A stretch of 64,000 bases of DNA, from NCBI RefSeq assembly GCF_040954645.1, contig NC_092804.1:89994316-90058315 (forward strand). The letters run 5' to 3'. This DNA is from Diabrotica undecimpunctata. Taxonomy: Eukaryota > Arthropoda > Insecta > Coleoptera > Chrysomelidae. How positions within the stretch are numbered: position 1 is the first letter of the stretch; each line of letters begins with the position of its first letter. Of this stretch, positions 20,762-32,680 are shown piece by piece. Made by a program: the position numbers and the translations under genes. The notes under the pieces were generated by a model. It was given only the letters and a program-made list of their open reading frames with translations, did not search any database and was not told where the DNA came from.

Positions 20762-23399
20762 CAGGTTGGCTGCCACAATGGTACGTAAAAAAATGATCCC
20801 TCCGGCCGTTATGTTTTTTGTGCACAATTCGATATAAACATATAAATACTTTTAAGTTTTGATCATATTATTCAGTAAACCATACGTTTTTTTGCAAATT
20901 TTGAAGAGAAGCCACATGTGCTACTCGCGGCCCTAAAACAAAGATGTAGTTCTAATGGCCGCGTGAAGCCAATGCGGCTGCTTGGTACAAGGTCGAATAT
21001 TCAGACATGTAAACGACACTAAATGGGAGGGATAACTGTATATTTCGATAGTTGCAATAAATTTGTCAGTCAGAGTCAGTAGTAATTATATGCTTATCAG
21101 TGCAATATCGTTTGTTTACTGTATCGAGTGAATATGAGCTACGAGAAGGAGCTAAACCGGTTAGAATCTTTATGGCAGGTAATAAATTCACTATATTTTA
21201 TAAGTGGGAAAAGTATTCTAATATTGTTGTATTTTAGGAGGCCCTCTTTGATGAAGATGAGCAGGAAATAGTTGAGGATAATTGTTCTTCTGATGAATAT
21301 ATTCCTGATAGCAGTGGTGAATCATCAGACGAAGAAATTTCTACAAAAAAACGTCTAAAAGTTGCCACTTCAGAACCTATAAATTTGGACAGAAATGAAT
21401 TAGAAATCGAAGACGAGAATGTGGGGGACACATTGATGGAAACAATTGAATATGTAATACAAAATAATACTACAGACAGCAACAATGATGACAGCGACCA
21501 AAATAAAAATAAGGAGCCTGATGGAGATCTGGTTTGGGATATTGTGACAGGTCGAAATTTGAAAGTTTGTTTTTAGAGAGCCAACGTGCGGTATTGATAT
21601 TCAGTTATATGGGGATTATTACAACAGAACCCCATACGATTTTTACACTTTATTCTTCTCGAATGAAATTATAAATTTAATGGTCATCGAAACTAATAGA
21701 TATGCTTCCCAATGTAAAGAGAAGGAAAACGCACCAAAAGCAAGGATTCAAAATTGGTATAATACAGAAGCCAGTGAGATGAAAAAATTTATTGGTATTC
21801 TCTTCTGGATGGGTTTAGTTCAGTGTTCCACACTGGAGTGTTATTGGTCTCAAAACACATTATACCAAAATTCTATACGTTCAATAATGCCAAGAAACCG
21901 GTTTCAAATATTGTTGAGGATGTGGCATTTTCACAACAATGAAGAGATAACGGATGAAAGATTGCAAAAAATATCACCTCTTATGAATGAACTTCTGAAA
22001 AATTTTCAAAAATATTACACTCCAAAAGAGTCTTTGTGTATCGACGAAACTATAGTTCCTTTTAGAGGACGTTTAAATTTTAAGCAATTTATTAAAAATA
22101 AGAGACACAAGTTCGGCATCAAACTGTATAAACTATGTGTTGAAAAGGGTTATACCTACAACTTAACAGTTTATTGTGGACAAGATAAAGTAGAAGGTCA
22201 ATCGTCTTCTGAAAATATAGTTCTTACACTGGCAAAAGATTTATTGAACAAAGGACGCACTATTTATACCGATAATTACTACACCAGTATTTCTTTAGCT
22301 CATTCATTATTAGAAAAAGAAACTCATCTGGTGGGAACACTGAGAGCTAATCGAAAATTTAATCCAAAAGATATTATACAAAAGCAACTCAAAAAAGGTG
22401 AGACAGTAGCTGCTGAAAGTAATACTGGAATAGTAATTCAAAAATGGAAGGACAAACGTGATGTTTTGACATTGAGCACAAAACATACTTCAGAGCTTCT
22501 ACAAGTTTCCTCTGGGCGCAAGCAAACGGAAAAACCGTCCACTGTTGTTGATTACAATAATCATAAAGCTTTTATTGACCTCTCCGATCAGATGAAAGCG
22601 TATGCTACTTCTTTAAGACGAGGCGTGAAGTGGTACAGGAAATTAGCTGTCGAACTTCTTATTGGAACATCATTAGTCAATGCTTTTGTACTACATCAAC
22701 AGGTTACGAACGACAAGATGACCATTACTAAATTTAAGGAACTTGTCACGATGGAATTACTTCAAATACAAAATACGGAGCATTATCGTCGTAATGAACC
22801 TCCATTGCCGCAGCATGTGTTAGAAGATGTTGGTCGAAATGGAAGACGCAGATGCGTTGAGTGCTATAAAAATCTGAGTGGAGCTGGTGGCCGAACACAA
22901 GCCCAAAAAAATTCGCCATTCACAAAATTTAGATGCAATGTTTGTCAAAAAAGTTATTGCTTATCTTGTTTCTTTGCAGTTCATCAGAGTACTAAATAAA
23001 TGTATTTTTTCGATTCAATTTATTGTATTTTTTAATATTAATATTCTTTTTTATCTTTGTAGTACAATTTCTTAATAAATAAATAATAAAATGTGTGTTT
23101 CTTTGCATAAGTTTTTATTTCTATAAATAATAATATTCTTAACAAAGCTGTTTTATTTTTGTATAGTTTTACAGCCATGTGAAGCCACATGTTATTCTCA
23201 ATTATATAGGCCAAATTCATTTTCTTGTTCTTACAGCCATTGTACACATGTTCCATAAACATTTCACAGCGTTGAATAGCATATGCGGCTTCACACAGCT
23301 GTAACGTATCTGCCTGTCCGAGGTGCACGACTGGCTTCACACGGCCAGAAAGTCAAATTTGCTGTGATGCCGCAGTGGCATCTCATGGCAGCGAAGGTG
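20762..23399 (+). mobile_element. piggyBac-like transposon
   Basis: TTAA occurs at both borders (20758-20761 and 23400-23403), the hallmark piggyBac target duplication. The ends are short imperfect inverted repeats (CAGGTTGGCTGCCA left, CACCTTCGCTGCCA right, inverted). GAAGCCACATG and GTGAAGCC motifs recur inside both ends (20910-20985 and 23170-23345). A spliced transposase gene fills the middle. With ends and near-complete coding intact, this is one of the best preserved DNA elements in the window. Confidence 0.93.
21134..22999 (+). pseudogene. piggyBac transposase, one frameshift
   Basis: Exon 1 (21134-21178, 15 codons) is joined to the main exon at 21238 across a 59-bp GT-AG intron. An acidic N-terminus ends at a stop at 21573-21575, and the catalytic frame resumes in the next phase from about 21565, so one base has been gained or lost near 21560. 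The long frame (21680-22999) carries the catalytic Asp of C-I-D-E-T (residue 122 of that frame), Y-T-D-N-Y-Y (198) and the D300/D303 pair of F-I-D-L-S-D-Q-M. A C-terminal Cys-rich domain (C-V-E-C...C-N-V-C...C-L-S-C) ends it. The DDD set is complete. Confidence 0.9.
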
Positions 23400-23537
23400 T
23401 TAAATTATTCAAAAATATAAAATATTGTAAAATGACCAAAATTCATTTATTTGGAAAAACAAGTCAAGCGCGTTTGCGCACAATATAAAATATTCTGCGC
23501 AGGTTCAATGTTGCCACATATACTTTTGTTTTTTTTT

Positions 23538-23765
23538 TCGGAGTAAATATATTGAATTTAAATTTTAATAAGACACTCCATATTGTTTTTTTTTGTAGAG
23601 TAAATATATTGAATTTAAGTTTTAATAAGAGTGTACTACATATGAGTTAATATTGTTTTTTGCGGAGTAAATATATTAAATTTTTAAGTTTTAATAAAAG
23701 TGTACGACATATGACCTAATATTGTTTTTTGCGGAGTAAATATATTGAAATTAAGTTTTAAACAC
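23538..23765. repeat. Tandem repeat, about four diverged ~55-65-bp units
   Basis: Each unit contains (C/A)GGAGTAAATATATTGAATTT, then AAGTTTTAATAA; units 2-4 add a GTGTAC(G/T)ACATATGA spacer. Borders are blurred by substitutions. Confidence 0.8.
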
Positions 23766-23821
23766 TGTTGTCAAGTTGCAGAATTAGTGTTTTTGTAAAA
23801 ATCATTATTGACTATTAAATA

Positions 23822-24815
23822 ACAAAATAAAACCTAATCTAAACTAATCCAATCACATCTAAAACTTTAAATTAAAAAAGAAGTTAATAACTAATTCATC
23901 CAACAAAATACAACATAAAACGAAATACCCACCAGTTTGATGGCAACGGCATGGGAAAATGGAAATTGGACCCATTAGTATTTTTGCAAAATTCGTTATC
24001 AGTATAGTATATTAAGTATAAGTGGATATTGAGGTCTTTAAAACACGCGCGAAATATAGGAAGTGTTTTAAAGACCAGTTATCCACGAATACTTTACGCT
24101 ATTTTTTTCATTGGTACACTTTGAAATCGTGTATATTACTACAAAAAATTGAAATAAGAGCTAATAATGTAAAATGGTTGAATTTGTGATGTACATCAGT
24201 ATACCTTTCGTTATTATGGAAATAAGAAAAACAAAAATTAATTTACAATCTGTCATATCAGAATAATTGTTATTACTGGTTGTATATTGCTTAAAAGAAG
24301 AATGAGAAGAATGTTTCAAACATTATTGAGAGTGCCATTAATGGAAGAACAACCCTATTGGCTTCCGAGTGTCGGTAGTATAAATTTGAACAGCATTTCC
24401 TCTAATTGAAAAAACGGTAGTATAAATATTTCAAACAATACCAACTGTACTTTTCATATTCATTTAAAAGATAGAGACGATTGAGATTTCAAAATATTTG
24501 AATAAAGCTTTTGCAATATTTGTTAGTAATATTTTATTCCTATATTATTTGTTTGACATTACAAGTTATGTACTCCTGTCAGGCCAGCTTAATATTTAAA
24601 ACTGTTGATGTTGCCATGGTAACTTTAAAACACACACGTTTTTGAAAGTTGAATTTAAACACACTACGGCGTACTTTAAATAAGCAAAATGGGGTACCAA
24701 TAAAAAAAACAAATTAAAACCTAATCTTAACTAATATAATCGCATCTAACAATGTAAATTAATAAAGAAGTTAATAACTAATGCATCCAACTAAATACAA
24801 CATAAAACGAAATAA
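23822..24815. repeat. Pair of ~105-bp direct repeats 890 bp apart
   Basis: 23822-23925 and 24711-24815 both read AAAACCTAATCTNAACTAAT and continue through AAGTTAATAACTAATNCATCCAAC to ACATAAAACGAAAT. They lack TG...CA ends, so I do not call them LTRs; they may be two copies of a small repeat or a duplicated segment. Confidence 0.65.
24022..24086. repeat. Hairpin/inverted repeat
   Basis: GTGGATA...GGTCTTTAAAACAC pairs with GTGTTTTAAAGACC...TTATCCAC around a 16-base loop (GCGCGAAATATAGGAA). About 21 of 25 stem positions pair. No adjoining gene; possibly the centre of an old fold-back MITE. Confidence 0.7.
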
Positions 24816-25319
24816 ACTGTAATTTATATATGTAATAACATAAGTGAATAACAAATGAAATGCAGTTATATGAATCCCTTAGAAACAGAAAACGGAAATG
24901 ATACTCATTATCACTATTCCTTTATGATTGTACTTGAGAAGCTTCTGAATTAATATTTTCACAATAAAAAATATATTTAAAAAGTATGGCAACATGGGAT
25001 CAAGAAGTATATACTACGCACACGCACATCATTGACATCTGGCCATAGCACACTACCACCTAGCAGTGAAACTGTTAACGAGTAAAACAATGATTGGCGC
25101 ATCACCCAGTGACCGGGTGCGTAACTATATACATGGCGCTAAATTCAAAAGTTTAGTAATATTACCTAAGGTTTAATTCCATAAGTGATGCAGGGCATAT
25201 CAACAACGATAAATTTAACAGATAATTGTTAAAGATTTTCCAAATGAGTCTACTCGTTCCTATAAGTAACAGTAATTTTATTTTAACTTTATTAATTTTT
25301 TTCTTTTCTCAACTATTAA

Positions 25320-26179
25320 GGCCGTATGACACTATGCATTTTCTTGTATCATTTCTTATATTGTTTCTGATATAGAAAGTTATTTATGTTTTCTTGTATC
25401 GTTTCTTGCACGTACATTTTTGCTCTGTATGACACTATGCAAGTTCTTTTACCGGAAATTGTATATGATTCGGCACATGATTGGTCGAAATTTTGACACA
25501 TATAAAAATAGAACTGCAGTACCTGAGGACCCCAAGCCAGATGCTACTGGATTATTTTTTTAAATAGTGTGGTTCAAAAATGAAAGAAATAAAATGTCCC
25601 AATATTAAAACTAAATTAGAAATCACAATTTTTGAAGATATTCAACAGGCTGTAATGGAAGACAGAAATAATAAATAATTTGGTTGTAATAATTTATTTG
25701 TTTTTTTACAAATTATGTGTTTGAATGGCATGCTCTTGAAATTCTACTCTCTTATTTGGAGATATAAAATAATCTTTAAACTCATCACGAATTTTTAAAG
25801 CTGTTATGTATTGTTTTTAGTAATACATCTCCTCCTACTTTCAGTAGTTCCGATGCTATTTGATCCAATCCCTGTGATTTATTGTTTTTAAATTTGGCTA
25901 CTGCTCTTCTAATCTTGGTTATTGTTGGTGGGCACTTTTCTCTGATGTCGGCTTGGTCTAATTGTATATCAAAGTTCTCCTCCAGTCGCCATTATGACAG
26001 AAATTTTACGTTTTTGCGCACAAATTGGCGCATTTCTTGTACAAGAAACTGCAGCGGACACAAATTCTTGTATCGTTTCTGATATAAGAACTAAACGCTT
26101 GTATGACACTATCCATTTTTTTGTTATATCAGAAACGATATAAGAAATGATACAAGAAAATGCATAGTGTCATACGGCC
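25320..26179. mobile_element. Composite inverted-repeat DNA element, copy 2 (intact)
   Basis: An 860-bp unit with ~53-bp terminal inverted repeats beginning GGCCGTATGACACTATGCAT, with only single-base differences between the arms. Inner direct repeats of the TTCTTGTATCGTTTCTGATA motif lie near both ends. The interior has a short frame near 25580 (M-K-E-I-K-C-P-N...) and the captured LINE RT fragment. This copy shows the empty site for the copia insertion found in copy 1. I could not settle a target duplication (TAA left, TGT right). Confidence 0.8.
25787..25984 (-). pseudogene. Captured LINE reverse transcriptase fragment, copy 2
   Basis: About 65 residues of a LINE RT lead-in on minus, with K-N-N-K-S-Q-G-L-D and E-L-L-K-V-G-G blocks and no stop. 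The equivalent region in copy 1 (113-306) is collinear. LINE retroposition alone would normally leave a 3' tail, which is absent here. Confidence 0.65.
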
Positions 26180-26377
26180 TGTAGTGTTTATTGCATAGTA
26201 AATAAATGATTGTTATCACTGAATACATAGAAGTGAAAAAATAATCCGATTTATAAAATTAATGATCATTTTATGCATACATGCAAGTAACAGTTCTTCA
26301 AGAATATTTAAAAACTAACCGAAATGTCCATCTTTATTTCGTTACTGCCGACGTCGTCCGAACTCATACAGGTTCGG

Positions 26378-26981
26378 CATCGAGTTAGAATCTATAGAGA
26401 GGGCATCACGTGACTAAAAACGACCTCACTTCGGCCATATTGTTAAAATTGTTTTGACACTTTTGACAGATCGTATATATTTGTTTACGTTTGTTGTTTT
26501 TCGAATATTTTTAGTTTTATAATACTTTTATAGAAACTGTAATAATATATTGTGATAGTTCATAATAATGGTTTCTTGTTCTCAACGTAGTTGCAGTAGT
26601 AGAAGCAATGTTAATAAAAAATCTTCAGGAATAACGTTCTACAGGTTAGTATACAAATATGTAAACAAAGTAATGGCCCGTACTTCAGAGAATAAATTAA
26701 TAGTATTTGACTATTAATTTATCTTTATATATAATATATCGTGTTTTTAGAGTTTACCGCGGGATAAATAAATCATAGTTTATTAAAAATGTATTGCACT
26801 TTTTTAGATTATGATTAAATCTTCTGAATAACTTGTCATAATTTTATAGTAGTTTTAATATTATTGAGTCCGGTTATGATCCCACCGCCATATTGGTATC
26901 ATCGTTAGCCACGCCTACCTACGCCGTTTTTAATACACACATTAATATGCTCATAGCTTCTCCATAGATTCTAACTCGATG
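26378..26981 (+). mobile_element. P-superfamily MITE D, copy 1
   Basis: The inverted ends CATCGAGTTAGAATCTAT (start 26378; inverted at 26981) are flanked by the perfect 8-bp duplication AGGTTCGG (26370-26377 and 26982-26989). The 604-bp interior keeps only a THAP first exon. Copy 2 lies inverted at 46243-46852 with the same structure, which proves this unit mobilises as such. Non-autonomous; its transposase source is not in the window unless the lineage E gene supplies it. Confidence 0.92.
26568..26644 (+). CDS. THAP first exon in P MITE D, copy 1
   Basis: ATG at 26568 reads M-V-S-C-S-Q-R-S-C, giving the first Cys pair of a THAP finger, then K-S-S-G-I-T-F-Y and a GTTAGT donor after 77 nt. 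Exon length and splice phase equal those of the first THAP exon of element B (80 nt, also phase 2). No second exon follows before the right terminal repeat, so no THAP protein results from this copy alone. Confidence 0.75.
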
Positions 26982-26989
26982 AGGTTCGG

Positions 26990-27240
26990 ACACGATTTAA
27001 GTAGGTATTATATTTCGGTATTGAAATTTTCTAATTTGAATCGATTTGTGAGTAAATTTTTAGTCATCTTAATGGTTAAAGGACAATAAATTATATTTAT
27101 GCTGTTAATGTTGAATTAGCAATTATTTGTTGTCCGATTTAAAACTATTTAAGTACTTATATATTTTTATTTGTATAACGACCCTATCTATACGTGATTG
27201 TGATTACTGTAACAGTAACTACGTATTTCAGTAACAGATA
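26990..27240. other. Short AT-rich flank
   Basis: No feature seen between the P MITE and the DDE transposase relic. Confidence 0.5.
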
Positions 27241-27252
27241 TTGAAACCAAAA

Positions 27253-27955
27253 ATGTCATCCACTAATTCTGCTGATGAATTGGTTGAGAATACATGGAGT
27301 CCTCCTCGAAAACGAAGTAAAAGAGCCCTCTTAGAGTTGAAATTTAAAGAAATCATTTTAAATGTTTTTAAATGTAAAAGACAAGAAAATCCAGGGTAAG
27401 TGGTTGAAGATATTGTGAAAAAAGTGGCCAATAAAGTTGGAGTTTATGATAGAAGTATGTTTACGGTGATCAAGGAATACAAAAACGAATCATCAATTCG
27501 CTGGACCAAAAGTATGTCTGATCCGGAAAAAGGAGTTTGACAAAATTGATGATTTTGACAAAAATGACATTAGAAGACTGGTTCATAATTTTTTTATGAG
27601 CAACGTAATACCCACCGTTGATAAGGTTTTAAAGAAGGTGAACGATGACCCTGATTTGCTAAATTTTTCAAAAACCACGTTTTACCGAATATTGAAAAAA
27701 CTAATTTTCAATATAAACGTAGAAGAAGAAACGCTCTTTTACTAGATAGAGACGACATTGTGATGTGGCGAAGAGAATATTTTCAAAAGATAAGAGCTTA
27801 TAGAGAGGAGAAGCGGAAAATATATTATCTGGATGAGACATGGTTAAACGCTGGCCATACAAGGTCTAAAATATGGGTAGACACTACAGTAAAAACATCA
27901 AGACAAGCTTTTTTGGATGGATTAACAACGGGTTTAAAAAATCCTTCAGGTAATT
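27253..27955 (+). pseudogene. DDE (IS630/Tc1-mariner-type) transposase relic
   Basis: The ATG at 27253 opens a basic N-terminus (R-K-R-S-K-R) broken by a TAA near 27400 and a TGA near 27537. The frame then resumes with a helix-rich DNA-binding segment (D-I-R-R-L-V-H-N-F-F) and, after a one-base shift near 27745, a catalytic core start: W-R-R-E-Y-F, I-Y-Y-L-D-E-T-W-L-N-A-G-H and W-V-D-T-T. The Y-L-D-E-T-W block holds the first catalytic Asp of the DDE_3 family. The remaining DDE residues are absent after about 27955. Terminal repeats were not found. Confidence 0.75.
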
Positions 27956-28049
27956 TATTACATTTTATATATTTTAAATTTCAAAACCTAAATACTTTTT
28001 TCTACAACGCTTTAATAACATGCTTATTATTCACTAGTTTTGAATAGAT

Positions 28050-28798
28050 AATAACACCCATTACTTACCATGGGTCATTACTCACGGATTGAAGTTAGGT
28101 TCAAGTGGTGCATGTCACTTTTGGTATATTTGTCGTATATAAACTTTAAGTAAAATTACTTAAAATCGTTTATTTAATACAACAATCATTGTAACTTATA
28201 TCAAAGTTTTATATTCCCGACACTGAAAAGTAAAAAGAGTTAAAAGGGACTATAGTAACAATGGGTCAGTATATTTTTTACGTTTGCCTATACTTTTTTT
28301 ACTATGAATTTTGACAATAATTATCATAATATTCATTGCTCATAAAGTTTACCAACCATACATTTGTGCTTATAATTTTTCGGAAACGAATAGAACTTGA
28401 ATGTAATATTTCTTGTTATATTTTTACAATACATACCACACCTTTTTTGTTATTATTGTTATGAAACTTTTTAGAATTGTACAAACAACTAAGTATATCA
28501 AAAATTAAAAATAAAACTTATATTTTTTGCAGGCACTCTGTACATAAAATTGTTGGCAAAAAAAAATTCTTGAATTTTTCGCCCTGTATAAATGGTTCCT
28601 ATTATCGGATATCAACTAAAATAATCAGGTTTTTTGTCGAGCACGTTTGCAAAATTAAAATATAAATTTCGTATTTTATGAGATAATATAAATATATTCT
28701 GACTAAACAAGATAATAACAAAGATAATCCTAGATGCGGCCCTGGTGGAGGCCTACACGTGGTAATGTTTACATCTCCCTGCATCGCTTAATGAATTA
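28050..28798. other. Non-coding AT-rich stretch
   Basis: No convincing frame; small open frames near 28477 and 28602 have no family features. Confidence 0.55.
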
Positions 28799-29171
28799 AC
28801 TTTTTGACAGATTAAAAGTGGCTGGAAATTACTATACAACCAAGCACACGTACCACGTACTCATAGCCAATATTAATAGTAAACAAAATAGAACTTTGCG
28901 AATTACCGATAATCAATATTTATTTATCTGCACCATATAATAAATAGTTATGTTAAATTATAACAACTAAAATATATTTTTTAAATATATACTACCCAAA
29001 ATTTGATGGGTTTAGTATACACTTCCACTATTTAGAATAATTCTTCTTTTTTTAAAGAAGGAAGTCTGCAATAGTAGGATACTTGAGCTATTAATACTGA
29101 GAAGTAGGAATTGTTGTGTTGTAGGTTTCCGACAATGAATCTGTCAAAATATGCCCGAGCTAAGCGAATGG
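28799..29171 (-). repeat. Fold-back MITE family, single arm (copy 3)
   Basis: Matches the left arm of the palindrome from the TTTGACAG/GTGGCTGG area to the inner edge GCCCGAGCTAAGCGAATGGA. It ends abruptly against a LINE RT fragment at 29172. Confidence 0.8.
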
Positions 29172-29322
29172 AGTATACAAATACTAGCATATGCAGACGA
29201 CCTTGATATCATAACAAGAAGAAGGGTGGACCTGGTTCAATCGTTCACAGCATTGGAAGCAGCAGCAGAAAGAAAGGGACTACATGTTAACACTAATAGA
29301 TATATGATATACATGAAGATTA

Positions 29323-30150
29323 TGTTGCGTAACAACAATATTTAATATTTTTATCTTATTTTGTGTCACATTATTTTATATCACACTGTTTATTAGTTTA
29401 AGATTTATAAAATTCTCTGTACCATTAAATAATCTGTATGGCGTCGATAACTTGCATTCAAATAACTTTCTAGACATAAGCTTCTAAAATCGTTAAAGAA
29501 TCATATCAATGAAAGGATTAGTAATTCCAAATTATCGGTTAAAGTAATTTGAAATTTCCCAATATTAACAAAGGTTACCCTTCTCAGGTAATTTTAACAA
29601 TAAAATGAAAGTCGAAGGTATTAAATGTAGACATATCCGTTAGATACGTCGAGGGGACCAGGGGGAGATTTCTTAATGTTAAGAAACGGTTACAAGCCGA
29701 GTGAAAAATCAGTTTGCATCAGTTCGAATCCAGCATTGGATGAGCTATAGGCTCTACTCGCGCCAGCCGCACTTCCGAAGGTTTAGCACAGTCGGTGTAT
29801 TAATAAGTTTTTACTCAGTACTCAGTTCGTGTCAATATTGTATCACCGACAATTGATCTAATTTTATAGTTTCATAAAGTTTAGTGTCATAAATCAGCTA
29901 TCGTAAGCAAGTTATCGGCGTCCAAATACGTTGTTGTAATAGTTTAAATAGATTTGTTAAAACGTTCTTTTCGAAACTTTCATTTGTCCCAGTTTTCTGG
30001 GTGGTCCTTCAAAGAAGTATATAAAGTGAACCTATTTTCCTAAGGACAAATCTTGTTCTTCAAGAGAAAAAACCAGCGACCTATGACTGGTGCGCGAAAC
30101 AAAGGTATCAGGACAAGGTGTAAGGACAAACACACCTGCATCTTCGCTCA
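29323..30150 (+). repeat. Bel/Pao 5' LTR
   Basis: 828-bp TG...CA repeat, partner of 35869-36696. TATATAAAGTG near 30017 in the LTR could be a TATA box for element transcription. Confidence 0.92.
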
Positions 30151-30570
30151 TGTTCCTTCGAACCGGGTATCTTCACATTTCAACTTCGAATCAGAGATCT
30201 TCGCATGTCTCATCTTCAAGTTAGACATCAACGCAGCATCTTCAGGGTCTTCCAGTAGGACGTCTCCAGACTCCTTCATCCTGGTAGCTGATTTCACGCT
30301 TAGCATCACACTCACAACAAACTGTAAGTTTTTTAATTTTAGTAACATTTGTGAAGTGTATACTATGAACTCTTATTGAACATTGTCCTTATTTCGCTAT
30401 TCTTTTTATAATTATTGGACATTATCATATTTTCGATTTTTAGTGCGAATTCTCATATTTTCGCTATCTCTCTGTGTTTATTACTATTCTTCTGTTTTTT
30501 TAATTTAAAGATCAAATTGTTTCACATATTTCTCGCTCATCAAATTTTTATCTAATTCACTCAGCTAATC

Positions 30571-31725
30571 ATGAATAGAACGGTTGATGATCTTGTTAAA
30601 GTAAAAGATGACCTTGTTAAGGCAAGAGGTCGAAGTAAAGCTTCGATAACTAGATTGGAGAATTGGTTTAAAGAAAATGAAAAAATTAATATTTCAAAAA
30701 ATGAACTGATTTCTAGAAAAGACTATTTATCAAAAGTTTTTGACAAATATCTCGAGGTTCAAAATGAATTACAAACAATAGATGATGTATTTGCTGTTGA
30801 CATGGCAGATGTAGAAGACAGATTTTTAACCTTAGAATCAGCTCTAAAGGATAAAATTGATAAAATTTCAGTAAACTCTGTTGTGAGCACCTCAGCTCAA
30901 CAAAATCATTCAAATAACCATCATATCCGCCTACCGGAAATAAAAATTCCACATTTCGATGGAAATATAGCAAACTGGCCTAGTTTCATCGAGATGTTTA
31001 CAAAACTTATCGTAAATGATTCAAATCTTTCAGATATTGAAAAACTAATTTACTTAAAATCAATTCTCAAGAACGAGCCTCTACAACTGATTGAAAATAT
31101 GGAAGTTGTAGGCTCAAATTTTTCCGTTGCTCTCGATACACTTAAGAATAGATTTGAAAACAAATGTTTAATAATTAACACTTATTTAAAACACCTTTGG
31201 AATGTTCCTTCATTAGCAAAAAATACTGCTCAAAACTTGCGAGAATTCTTAACTCACATAAAAAAGAATTTAAGTGCGCTAAATAATTTAAATATCTCCA
31301 ACAATCTTGCAGATTTAATTTTAATTCACATATTCACGCAAAAAATAGATTTTAATAAGAAACGATCCTTTGAATCCGAAAGAGATTTCAACGAACTTCC
31401 TACAATAGATGAATTTTTAAATTTCATTGAAAAGAAATGTAAGATATTGGAAAATTTGATCTTTGAAGAAAAAACAGTTTATAAATCAAAACCGTCTCTT
31501 CATACTTCTGTAAATAATAGAGATACACATTTTAAATGTTTCGTATGCAATTCTAACTCACACAAAGTATACTCTTGCCAACAATTTTTAAATTTGGTCG
31601 CTCAAGACCGTATACAAAAAGTAAAAAACAAAGGTTTTTGTCTTAATTGCCTTGCTAGTGGTCATATATATATAATTCTTGTTCCTCATCTTCGAATTGC
31701 AAAACCTGCAATAAAAGACATCACT
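30571..31725 (+). pseudogene. Bel/Pao gag (frameshifted near its end)
   Basis: From ATG 30571 the frame reads a coiled-coil N-terminus, the DUF1759 core typical of Bel/Pao gag (L-P-E-I-K-I-P-H-F-D-G-N-I at about residue 121 onward), and zinc knuckles C-F-V-C...H...C (about 323) and C-L-N-C-x4-H. After H-I-Y-I the frame is wrong: the Cys-rich continuation (C-K-T-C-N-K-R-H-H-S-L-L-H) lies in another phase. The break falls in a (TA)n run at 31664-31674, which suggests a slippage indel. Gag packages the RNA and RT in cytoplasmic particles. Confidence 0.87.
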
Positions 31726-32680
31726 CTTTGCTTCACATTTCGCATCCGTCGGAAAATACTTCACGGCAAAGTTCGTATAGGTCGAATTCTGAAAGTCAAC
31801 CCGTCCAAAATCAATTTGTTCGTAATTCACGTCATCAACGTCCAAATCAGCATTCGTCTCAATCCACTTCGGAGAATATTCAAGCAAATTCGCAGAACAA
31901 CTCTGTCCCAAACGCAATTCCGCAATGTTTACCAGATACGCAAATATTCCAGGTCCGAGCAATATTTCGTCCCACTCTGTATATTCAAACAGTCTGCAAA
32001 TTTTACTCTCAACTGCTTTGGTAACGGTTTACGATGTTCAAAATAATCCCATCTCCGTTCGTTGTTTAACAGACTCCGGCAGCCAAGTTTCGTTCATAAC
32101 AGACAGGTTAGCCAAAAGAATTTGTTGTTCACCCTATACCAGAAATCTTCAAATATCAGGTATAGCTCAAACTTCTTCTGTTTCAAACAAGATGGTAGAC
32201 CTTAAAATCTATTCAAACACATCTCCTGGTAAAAACTTTAATCTGTCCTGTGCTGTCCTCGAAAGCATTACGTGCCAGCATCCACAAGTCGCTCTGAATT
32301 TAAATTTATTAAAAATACCAAAAAATGTAAAACTTGCAGGTCCACATTTCTGTACCCCGTCGGAAGTAGACATCCTTTTAGGAGCTGATATTTATTTCGA
32401 CCTAGTTACTTATGGCTTAATAAAATTAGGCCCAAACCTTCCTATTCTTCAAAACACTCATTTGGGTTATATTGTAGACGGAAATATCCCATACGCTCGT
32501 TATGCAATGTTAGGATCAAACGCGACTCCTTCAACGAATAATGCACACTCAAATTATTCAAATATTTCATTACACGCACAAACAGCTGATCTTGATTCTC
32601 TTTTAAAGAAATTTTGGGAAATAGAAGAGACTAAACCACTCTCTTCTATTCAATCAAAAACATTAACTCCCTCAGAATAG
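31660..32680 (+). pseudogene. Bel/Pao gag tail and aspartic protease
   Basis: The gag tail (Ser/Asn/Gln-rich, 31680-31930) is in one phase and the protease in another, so a second frameshift lies near 31945. The protease shows C-L-T-D-S-G-S-Q-V-S-F with its catalytic Asp near 32073, then the I-L-L-G-A-D flap-region motif near 32377, as in peptidase family A17. An in-frame TAG at 32678-32680 separates it from the RT lead-in although the same phase continues (R-A-E-D-I-F-K-S-S). Confidence 0.85.

Larger units (their letters stand above)
23404..25319. other. 1.9-kb AT-rich stretch without genes
   Basis: No coding frame or recognisable TE protein. It holds a four-unit tandem repeat (23538-23765), a pair of ~105-bp direct repeats (23822-23925 and 24711-24815) and a strong hairpin (24022-24086), each listed separately. 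Confidence 0.7.

Noticed and set aside
23822..24815. LTR pair
   Set aside because: No TG...CA ends, no primer site or purine tract, no target duplication.
30151..30170. Primer-binding site just inside the Bel 5' LTR
   Set aside because: TTCGAACCGGG looks tRNA T-arm-like, but it does not begin with TGG at the LTR border, so I do not assign a tRNA.
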